From JAICMB01 sp049514735 (GTDB lineage Bacteria > Acidobacteriota > Terriglobia > Bryobacterales > Bryobacteraceae), in assembly GCA_049514735.1 (NCBI GenBank), contig JBEKUT010000399.1, forward strand, positions 1 through 6,838: 6,838 nucleotides of DNA, written 5' to 3'. A model generated the notes under the pieces. It was not told the DNA's origin, did no database searches, and saw nothing but the letters and a program-made list of their open reading frames with translations. A program made the translations under genes and the position numbers. This document shows positions 1 through 5,357 of this stretch, piece by piece (positions within the stretch are counted from its first letter, which is position 1; every line of letters begins with the position of its first letter).

Positions 1-121
1 CGAAGTGTATGATCGCTTCACGGCCATGGCGGATCGCAAAAAGGGCGTGCGCAACGAAGAGATTGTCGCGCTCGTGCACCAGGTACTCGAAGAGAAGTCC
101 GTCGCGGCGGGCAACGACTAG
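1..121 (+). CDS. leuA: 2-isopropylmalate synthase, C-terminal end (partial)
   Basis: This is the 3' end of a gene that begins outside the window; codons run from base 2 and end at TAG 119-121. The visible 39 residues include FTAMADRKKGVRNEEIVALV, which resembles the F-x-x-LADKKK-x-V-x-DEDL-x-ALV segment that closes the catalytic/linker part of LeuA. LeuA condenses acetyl-CoA with 2-oxoisovalerate, the committed step of leucine synthesis. In well-studied LeuA proteins such as the E. coli enzyme, this segment is followed by a regulatory domain of roughly 120 residues that binds leucine. Here the protein stops about 16 residues later, so that domain seems absent. The location just upstream of leuB, leuC and leuD supports the call. 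A related short enzyme of the LeuA/homocitrate synthase family cannot be excluded from so few residues. Confidence 0.8.
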   Translation, partial: EVYDRFTAMADRKKGVRNEEIVALVHQVLEEKSVAAGND

Positions 122-122
122 G

Positions 123-164
123 CGTTGTTAGTTCGTCGTTGTTCGTTTCGCGTTCCTCGAGTTT
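123..164 (+). repeat. imperfect 14-bp tandem repeat (about 3 units)
   Basis: Unit 1 (123-136) is CGTTGTTAGTTCGT, unit 2 (137-150) is CGTTGTTCGTTTCG, and unit 3 (151-164) is CGTTCCTCGAGTTT. Units 1 and 2 match at 10 of 14 positions, including 10 of the first 11; unit 3 is more decayed. The 7-mer GCGTTCC also occurs twice, at 150-156 and 166-172. The block lies wholly between genes. It could be a degenerate intergenic repeat family, slippage-derived low-complexity DNA, or a binding region; the sequence does not decide. Confidence 0.45.
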
Positions 165-173
165 GGCGTTCCC

Positions 174-183
174 GAAAGGATAA
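174..183 (+). promoter_or_regulatory. ribosome binding site of leuB
   Basis: GAAAGGA at 174-180 is a recognisable Shine-Dalgarno sequence and supports ATG 184 as the leuB start. Only three bases (TAA) separate it from the ATG, which is shorter than usual. Confidence 0.6.
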
Positions 184-1293
184 ATGCGTTTAAACGTTCT
201 TATTTTGCCGGGCGATGGCATCGGCGAAGAGGTCACTCGCGAAGCCGTCAAAGTACTCGAAGCAGTCGGTAATAAGTTTGGGCATCCGCTCAATCTGACT
301 GAGGGTTTGCTTGGCGGGGTCGCGATTCATAAAACCGGGACTCCACTGCCGCAAGAGACTATCGATCTTGCTCTAAAAGCCGACGCAACTCTGATGGGAG
401 CCGTCGGGCTACCCGAGTTCGACCAGGCCCCTCCCGACAAGCGGCCCGAAAAAGGACTGCTGGGGATTCGTAAGATCCTCGGAGTTTATGCCAATCTGCG
501 GCCCGTGCGGTCGTATCGTTCGCTGCTCGATTCGTCGCCTTTGAAGAACGACCGTATCGATGGCACGGACATGATTATCGTCCGCGAGTTGACCGGCGGT
601 CTGTACTACGGGACGCCGCGCGGCATTCACGAAGACGGTGTCAATACCAGCGCCGTGAATACGATGTCCTACACGCGCGCGGAGATTGAGCGCGTGACTC
701 GGATGGCGTTTCACCTGGCCCGCAATCGCCGCAAGAAAGTCACCAGCGTCGATAAATCGAACGTGCTCGAAGTATCGCAACTCTGGCGTCGCGTGGTGAT
801 CGAAGTGGCGCGCGAGTTTCCGGATGTCGAACTGGATCACCTCCTTGTCGACAACTGCGCTATGCAGCTTGTACTCAATCCTCGCCGATTTGACATCCTG
901 GTAATGGAGAATATGTTCGGCGACATTCTCAGCGACGAAGGTTCCGTGCTCGCCGGATCAATCGGCATGCTGCCATCGGCGTCGATCGGCGATCGGCGTC
1001 CCTCTGGCACCTGGACGGGCCTGTACGAACCGGTGCATGGGTCGGCGCCCGACATCGCGGGACAGAACAAGGCCAATCCGTTTGGCGCAATTGGATCAGT
1101 CGCCGCAATGCTCGAATACAGTTTTGGTTTGAAGGAAGAAGCCGCCGCGGTGAACAACGCGATGGAAGCGGTGCTCGATTCCGGCCGCGTTACGGCCGAT
1201 CTGAAACCCACCGGAAAGCCGGCAACAACATCTGAAGTAGGAGACGCAGTCGTAGCGCAGGTCTCACGGCCTGCGTCCGCAGCAACACAATGA
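184..1293 (+). CDS. leuB: 3-isopropylmalate dehydrogenase
   Basis: LeuB is a cytoplasmic NAD+-dependent enzyme that oxidises and decarboxylates 3-isopropylmalate to 2-ketoisocaproate in leucine synthesis. The 369-residue product has the normal family length. Visible landmarks are the N-terminal LPGDGIGEEV (8-17); substrate-binding arginines by alignment at R96 (GIRK), R106 (NLRP) and R134 (VRELTGG); the active-site tyrosine Y141; lysine K191 in SVDKSNVLE; metal aspartates D223 (VDNCAMQ), D247 and D251 (GDILSDE); and the NAD-site segment YEPVHGSAPDIAG (281-293). All expected catalytic residues are present. Two details differ from E. coli/Thermus enzymes: GLPEFD (75-80) replaces the GGPKW-type loop, and about six extra residues lie between SIG and LYEP (about 270-279). 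ATG 184 is chosen because the protein then begins like other LeuB proteins, with a ribosome binding site just upstream. The stop overlaps the leuC start (ATGA). Confidence 0.97.
   Translation: MRLNVLILPGDGIGEEVTREAVKVLEAVGNKFGHPLNLTEGLLGGVAIHKTGTPLPQETIDLALKADATLMGAVGLPEFDQAPPDKRPEKGLLGIRKILGVYANLRPVRSYRSLLDSSPLKNDRIDGTDMIIVRELTGGLYYGTPRGIHEDGVNTSAVNTMSYTRAEIERVTRMAFHLARNRRKKVTSVDKSNVLEVSQLWRRVVIEVAREFPDVELDHLLVDNCAMQLVLNPRRFDILVMENMFGDILSDEGSVLAGSIGMLPSASIGDRRPSGTWTGLYEPVHGSAPDIAGQNKANPFGAIGSVAAMLEYSFGLKEEAAAVNNAMEAVLDSGRVTADLKPTGKPATTSEVGDAVVAQVSRPASAATQ
1256..1275 (+). repeat. inverted repeat (hairpin) at the leuB 3' end
   Basis: CGCAGG (1256-1261) and CCTGCG (1270-1275) form a perfect 6-bp stem with an 8-base loop, ending 14 bases before the leuC ATG. 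The stem lies in the poorly conserved C-terminal codons of leuB. No T-run follows, so it is not a terminator. It shares its arms with the palindrome at 1405-1426. Confidence 0.45.
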
Positions 1294-2693
1294 ATCCACG
1301 CACCATCATCGAAAAGATTTGGGACAACCATGTCGTGTCCGATCAACCCGGCGCACCTGCGCTGCTCTACATCGACCTGCATCTGGTCCACGAAGTAACT
1401 TCACCGCAGGCTTTCGAAGGCCTGCGCCAGCGCGGGCTAAATGTTCGCAGGCCCGATCTCACATTCGGCACCACGGACCACAGCACGCCGACCACACCTC
1501 GTTCGTTGCCGATCCTCGACAAGATCGCCGCAACTCAAGTGGAGCGGCTGGAGTCGAACTGCACGCACTTTGGGATTCCGTTCTTCGGATTCCACAGCGA
1601 CAAGCAAGGCATCGTGCACGTCATCGGCCCGGAGCAAGGCCTGACGCAGCCCGGGATGACCGTCGTCTGCGGCGATAGCCACACGGCCACGCACGGCGCA
1701 TTTGGAGCGCTCGCGTTTGGGATCGGCACCAGCGAAGTGGAGCACGTGCTGGCCTCGCAGTGTCTCTTGCAGCGCAAATCGAAAAGCTACAAAGTTCAAA
1801 TAGATGGCTATCTGAAGCCTGGCGTGACCGCGAAAGATATTATCCTGGCACTCATCGCGCGGATTGGAATCGGCGGCGGCACCGGCTGCGTGTTTGAATA
1901 CTGCGGCACGGCCATTCGCGCGCTTTCGATGGAAGAACGCATGACGGTGTGCAACATGTCGATCGAAGCTGGTGCTCGCGCCGGCTTGATTGCTCCAGAC
2001 GACATCACATATCGTTATGTTTTCGGCCGGCCATTCGCGCCAAAGGGCGCCGATTGGGACGCCGCCCTCGCGCGTTGGCGCAAACTGCCGACCGATGACG
2101 GCGCGAAATACGATAAAGAGATCACGCTGGATGCCGCGGCGCTCGAACCGATGATTACGTTCGGCACGAATCCTGGGATGGGCATTCCAATCTCCGGATC
2201 CGTTCCCGACCCCAGTTCGATCGCCGATCCGCTGGAGCGCGATTCGCTCGCGAAAGCCCTCAAGTACATGGATCTCGAAGCCGGCAAGCCGCTGGCCGGT
2301 CACCCGATCGATGTCGTGTTCATCGGAAGCTGCACCAACTCGCGCATTTCCGATTTGCGCAGCGCGGCATCGGTTTTAAAGGGCCGCAAAGTGAATGCGA
2401 ATGTGCGCGTGATGGTGGTGCCCGGATCGCAAGAGATCAAAGCGCAGGCGCAGGCGGAAGGTCTGGACACGATCTTCAAAGACGCCGGCGCGGAGTGGCG
2501 CGAAGCGGGATGCTCCATGTGCATCGCCATGAATGGCGATCAGCTTCAACCCGGCCAGTACAGCGTTTCCACCAGCAATCGAAACTTCGAGGGCCGGCAG
2601 GGCAAGGGTGGACGCACCTTCCTGGCTAGCCCGCTGACTGCGGCGGCGAGCGCCGTTATGGGCGTTGTGACCGATGTAAGGACGCTACTGTAA
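1290..2693 (+). CDS. leuC: 3-isopropylmalate dehydratase, large subunit
   Basis: LeuC is the [4Fe-4S] large subunit of isopropylmalate isomerase. With LeuD it converts 2-isopropylmalate to 3-isopropylmalate through dehydration and rehydration. The product is 467 residues, one more than the E. coli protein. Aconitase-superfamily signatures are clear: HLVHEVTSPQAFEGLR (31-46), TTDHSTPT (61-68), VVCGDSHTATHGAFGALAFG (125-144), GSCTNSRISDLR (346-357) and EAGCSMC (405-411). The cluster cysteines are C348, C408 and C411, matching the CTN and CxxC positions of the family, so the enzyme looks intact. The ATG overlaps the leuB stop by 4 bp (ATGA), and no good Shine-Dalgarno sequence precedes it, which suggests translational coupling to leuB. 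Its TAA shares one base with the leuD start. Confidence 0.98.
   Translation: MNPRTIIEKIWDNHVVSDQPGAPALLYIDLHLVHEVTSPQAFEGLRQRGLNVRRPDLTFGTTDHSTPTTPRSLPILDKIAATQVERLESNCTHFGIPFFGFHSDKQGIVHVIGPEQGLTQPGMTVVCGDSHTATHGAFGALAFGIGTSEVEHVLASQCLLQRKSKSYKVQIDGYLKPGVTAKDIILALIARIGIGGGTGCVFEYCGTAIRALSMEERMTVCNMSIEAGARAGLIAPDDITYRYVFGRPFAPKGADWDAALARWRKLPTDDGAKYDKEITLDAAALEPMITFGTNPGMGIPISGSVPDPSSIADPLERDSLAKALKYMDLEAGKPLAGHPIDVVFIGSCTNSRISDLRSAASVLKGRKVNANVRVMVVPGSQEIKAQAQAEGLDTIFKDAGAEWREAGCSMCIAMNGDQLQPGQYSVSTSNRNFEGRQGKGGRTFLASPLTAAASAVMGVVTDVRTLL
1405..1426 (+). repeat. near-perfect 22-bp palindrome inside leuC
   Basis: CGCAGG (1405-1410) and CCTGCG (1421-1426) flank CTTTCGAAGG. The whole 22 bp is an 11+11 inverted repeat with one mismatched pair, a T-G that would wobble in RNA. 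It encodes the conserved PQAFEGLR segment of LeuC, so protein constraint explains much of it. It repeats the arms of the hairpin at 1256-1275. Confidence 0.45.
2678..2692 (+). promoter_or_regulatory. ribosome binding site of leuD
   Basis: AAGGA at 2678-2682, inside the last codons of leuC, lies 10 bases before the leuD ATG. Together with the TAATG stop-start junction, it supports ATG 2693 and coupled translation of the two isomerase subunits. Confidence 0.55.
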
Positions 2694-3298
2694 TGGAGAA
2701 ACTCACACCGTTCGAAAGCCGCCTGGTTCCGTTTCCGGTAGATAACATCGACACGGACCAGATCATCCCCGCGCGATTCCTGAAGACCATCTCAAAGGAA
2801 GGACTCGGCGATCAGCTTTTCTTCGATTGGCGTTATGAGGCTGACGGGAGTCCGAAGAAGGATTTCATCCTGAACCAGCCGGAGGCCAAACAGTCGCAGA
2901 TTCTGCTCGCGGGCGACAACTTCGGCTGCGGCAGTTCCCGTGAGCACGCTCCCTGGGCGCTCCTGCAATACGGATTCCGCGCTGTTATCAGCACCTCGTT
3001 CGCGGACATCTTCAAAGGAAACTCTCTGAAGAACGGGCTGCTTCCGATTGTTATGCCGGCCGATGTCCACGCGTGGCTGTTCGCCCATCCGGACGCGGCC
3101 GTAAAGGTCGACCTCGCATCGCAGTCGATCACGTTGCCGGATGGACGCATTGTGGAGTTTCCCGTCGACAGCTTCTCCAAGCATTGCCTGCTCGAAGGTG
3201 TCGACGAACTCGGCTACATCCTGCATCAGGAAGCTGCCATCGCCCATTTCGAGAAGCTTCGCGACGGATCGATCAACACTCTGTTACAAACCGCATAA
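2693..3298 (+). CDS. leuD: 3-isopropylmalate dehydratase, small subunit
   Basis: LeuD is the swivel-domain subunit that completes the isopropylmalate isomerase active site and determines substrate recognition. The 201-residue product equals the E. coli length. Signatures include VDNIDTDQIIPARFLK (16-31), the substrate-contacting loop DNFGCGSSREHAPWAL (75-90), SFADIFKGNSLKNGLLPI (102-119) and HCLLEGVDELGYIL (164-177). The longer 3-isopropylmalate-specific form, rather than the short archaeal-type LeuD, is indicated by length and by the PFESRLVPFPVDNIDTDQ start. It follows leuC with a one-base overlap, consistent with equal synthesis of the two subunits. Confidence 0.98.
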   Translation: MEKLTPFESRLVPFPVDNIDTDQIIPARFLKTISKEGLGDQLFFDWRYEADGSPKKDFILNQPEAKQSQILLAGDNFGCGSSREHAPWALLQYGFRAVISTSFADIFKGNSLKNGLLPIVMPADVHAWLFAHPDAAVKVDLASQSITLPDGRIVEFPVDSFSKHCLLEGVDELGYILHQEAAIAHFEKLRDGSINTLLQTA

Positions 3299-3302
3299 TA
3301 TT

Positions 3303-3308
3303 AGAGGT
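3303..3308 (+). promoter_or_regulatory. candidate ribosome binding site of the M13 peptidase
   Basis: AGAGGT abuts the ATG at 3309 directly. The sequence matches a Shine-Dalgarno element, but the spacing is far shorter than usual, so it may work poorly. The gene could instead rely partly on ribosomes finishing leuD 10 bp upstream. Confidence 0.35.
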
Positions 3309-5357
3309 ATGCGCATTCTTTACCGGTCCTTATGGACCGCGCTCCTCTTTTCAGGCTCCCTGCAACTCGTGCGGGCGGCCGATCCGGCTTCGTCTTCCGC
3401 GTCTGGCCTCGATCTCAAGGCGATGGATACCAGCGTCGGCCCCTGCCAGAATTTTTATCTGTATGCCTGTGGCACGTGGCGCAAAGACAATCCGATGCCC
3501 GCCGATCAATCCCGCTGGAGCCGCTTCAGCGAGTTAGTCGAAAATAATCTGAAGATCGAGCGCGGCATTTTGGAGCAGGCCGCAGTCCCGAGCGCGAGCC
3601 GAACAGCCGTCGAACAAAAGATCGGCGACTTCTACGCTTCCTGCATGGATGAGGCCGCGATTGATGCAAAAGGCGTCGAGCCGATCGTCCCCATTCTGGA
3701 TACCATCGACAAGATTTCTTCGAAGGAGGATCTCGCGAAAGCAGTCGTTCGGCTGCACGAGCACGGCATCCGCGCGTTTTTCAGCTTCTACGTCCGGGCC
3801 GACGCGAAAAATGCCAACGACCAGATTGCGAACGCCGATCAGGGCGGCCTCGGCCTGCCGGACCGCGATTACTATCTGAAAGACGATGCGAGGTCCGTGA
3901 CGCTTCGCAAGCAGTATGAGGAACACATCCGCAATATGTTCAACCTGCTCGCGAAGGCGGAAGGCAAATCGGATGCGGATGCCGAAGCGGAGGCTCAGGC
4001 CGCGTTGAACATTGAAACGGCTCTCGCGAAAGCGTCGATGGACCGCGTGGCGCGGCGCAATCCCGACAACACCTATCACAAGATGAGCGTCGACGAACTG
4101 GCGGCTCTGACACCCGATTTCGGTTGGAAGTACTACGTCGCGAACGTCGGTATCAAGCCGATTCAGACGCTCAACGTGGGCGCGCCGGACTTCATGAAGG
4201 CCCTCAACACGACCATCGACGGTAACAACCTGGCCGACCTCAAGACGTATATGAAGTGGCAGCTTCTGGATGCGGCGGCCGACCAGTTGTCGAGCCCGTT
4301 CGAGGAAGAAGATTTTAATTTCGACGGCAAGATCCTGAACGGTACGAAAGAAATGCAAGCGCGTTGGAAGCGCTGCGTGAAGGCGACGGACCGGACGCTC
4401 GGTGAGGCGCTGGGACAGAAGTTCGTCGAAGTGGCGTTCAACGGTCCGAGCAAGGCCAAAGCTCTGCAACTGGTCGGTGAGATCGAGAACGAAATGGAGC
4501 GCGACATCAAGAGCGCGGATTGGATGAGCGCCGCCACGAAGGACCAGGCTTTCACGAAGCTGAAGCAGGTTTCGAACAAGATCGGCTACCCGGAGAAATG
4601 GCGCGACTATAGCACCGTGAAAATCGCGCGCGGCGATTATTTCGGCGATTACGAACGAGCCCGTAAGTTCGAACTGGAACGCAATTTCGCCAAGCTCGGC
4701 AAGCCCGTCGACAAAACTGAATGGGGCATGACGCCGCCGACGGTCAACGCCTACTACAATCCGCCCGAGAACAATATCAACTTCCCGGCCGGCATTTTAC
4801 AGCCGCCGTTTTACAATGCGAAAGCGGACGATGCCGTGAACTACGGGGGCATTGGCGTGGTGATCGGCCATGAGCTGACGCATGGTTTCGACGATCAGGG
4901 CCGGCGCTACGACGGCAGCGGCAATCTCCGCGACTGGTGGACTGCCGACGACGCCAAGAACTTTACGGCACGCGCCGATTGCGTCGCAAGCGAATACGGC
5001 GGCTTCAGTCCAGTGGAAGGCGTCAAACTGAACGGCAAGCTGACGCTCGGGGAAAACGCGGCGGATAACGGCGGAATCCACCTCGCATACATGGTGCTGA
5101 TGGACGATCTCGCCAAGCATACTCTGCCATCGAAGGACGGCTTCACGCCACAACAGCAATTTTTCCTCGGATACGCGCAGATCTGGTGCGAGAATACGAC
5201 GGAGCAATCGTCCAGAATGCAGGCGCTGACGAATCCGCATTCGCCGGGTGAGTTCCGCGTCAATGGCGTGGTGCAGAATCTGCCCGAGTTTGAGAAGGCG
5301 TTCGGTTGCAAGGTTGGAGATCCGATGGTGTCAGCGAATCCCTGCCGCGTCTGGTAG
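3309..5357 (+). CDS. exported M13-family zinc metallopeptidase (neprilysin/PepO-like)
   Basis: This is a secreted or periplasmic endopeptidase that, by family, cleaves short peptides using one zinc ion. The 682-residue product is typical of bacterial M13 enzymes. Residues 1-23 look like a Sec signal peptide: MRILYR, a hydrophobic core, and a VRA-AD cleavage site, with no lipobox cysteine. The N-terminal M13 domain includes FYLYACGTW (49-57). The catalytic domain has NAYYNPPENNINFPAGIL (480-497), the HELTH zinc motif (521-525; ligands H521 and H525, catalytic E522) and GENAAD (581-586; third ligand E582, with D586). H644 and R650 in HSPGEFRVN correspond to neprilysin H711 and R717. The protein ends in the hallmark CRVW. 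An in-frame extension to 3141 exists but would run through leuD and bury the signal peptide, so ATG 3309 is preferred. It starts 10 bp after leuD, and its 3' end overlaps cobA-hemD by 27 bp. The natural substrate is unknown. Confidence 0.95.
   Translation: MRILYRSLWTALLFSGSLQLVRAADPASSSASGLDLKAMDTSVGPCQNFYLYACGTWRKDNPMPADQSRWSRFSELVENNLKIERGILEQAAVPSASRTAVEQKIGDFYASCMDEAAIDAKGVEPIVPILDTIDKISSKEDLAKAVVRLHEHGIRAFFSFYVRADAKNANDQIANADQGGLGLPDRDYYLKDDARSVTLRKQYEEHIRNMFNLLAKAEGKSDADAEAEAQAALNIETALAKASMDRVARRNPDNTYHKMSVDELAALTPDFGWKYYVANVGIKPIQTLNVGAPDFMKALNTTIDGNNLADLKTYMKWQLLDAAADQLSSPFEEEDFNFDGKILNGTKEMQARWKRCVKATDRTLGEALGQKFVEVAFNGPSKAKALQLVGEIENEMERDIKSADWMSAATKDQAFTKLKQVSNKIGYPEKWRDYSTVKIARGDYFGDYERARKFELERNFAKLGKPVDKTEWGMTPPTVNAYYNPPENNINFPAGILQPPFYNAKADDAVNYGGIGVVIGHELTHGFDDQGRRYDGSGNLRDWWTADDAKNFTARADCVASEYGGFSPVEGVKLNGKLTLGENAADNGGIHLAYMVLMDDLAKHTLPSKDGFTPQQQFFLGYAQIWCENTTEQSSRMQALTNPHSPGEFRVNGVVQNLPEFEKAFGCKVGDPMVSANPCRVW
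3324..3339 (+). other. short hairpin in the first codons of the M13 gene
   Basis: CGGTCC (3324-3329) and GGACCG (3334-3339) form a perfect 6-bp stem around a TTAT loop, starting 15 bases after the first base of the ATG. It could reduce ribosome loading on the peptidase relative to the leu genes. A pyrimidine-rich stretch ending in TTTT follows only about 10 bases later, too far for a normal intrinsic terminator. Confidence 0.35.
5331..5357. other. 27-bp tail-to-tail overlap of M13 peptidase and cobA-hemD
   Basis: The last nine codons of each gene (stops included) occupy the same bases on opposite strands, with codon boundaries in exact register. The + strand reads SANPCRVW-stop; the - strand reads LPDAAGIR-stop. 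The peptidase serine codon TCA is the reverse of the hemD TGA stop, and the peptidase TAG stop is the reverse of a hemD CTA leucine codon. I see no terminator hairpin for either gene here. Confidence 0.9.

Larger units (their letters stand above)
122..183. other. leuA-leuB intergenic spacer
   Basis: This 62-bp spacer is the longest gap in the window. It is rich in GTT and TCG on the + strand, with an imperfect 14-bp repeat over its left two thirds and the leuB ribosome binding site at its right end. I see no convincing -35/-10 pair and no hairpin followed by a T-run, so nothing argues against read-through from leuA into leuB. Confidence 0.6.

Noticed and set aside
122..183. Separate promoter for leuB
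   Set aside because: TTGTTA at 125-130 resembles a -35 box, but no -10-like sequence occurs at 16-18 bp spacing in this TCG-rich spacer.
1437..2303. 288-codon open frame on the - strand inside leuC
   Set aside because: It is fully antisense to well-conserved leuC, has no family signature and no ribosome binding site of note; a shadow of high GC codon use.
3141..3308. 56-codon upstream extension of the M13 peptidase
   Set aside because: It would overlap leuD in another frame and place the clear signal peptide (MRILYR...VRA) internally; ATG 3309 fits both the signal peptide and the leuD spacing.
3324..3356. Intrinsic terminator after leuD
   Set aside because: The hairpin stem is only 6 bp, lies inside the next gene, and the TTTT run comes about 10 bases after the stem.
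3952..4020. Ala/Asp/Glu-rich low-complexity stretch in the M13 protein (about residues 217-237)
   Set aside because: Similar Ala/Glu-rich helices precede the IETALA segment in ordinary bacterial M13 peptidases, so it is not a special domain or repeat.
3534..4469. 311-codon open frame on the - strand inside the M13 gene
   Set aside because: It lies wholly antisense to a peptidase gene with an intact conserved sequence, shows no recognisable motif, and is arginine/valine-rich as expected of an antisense shadow in GC-rich DNA.
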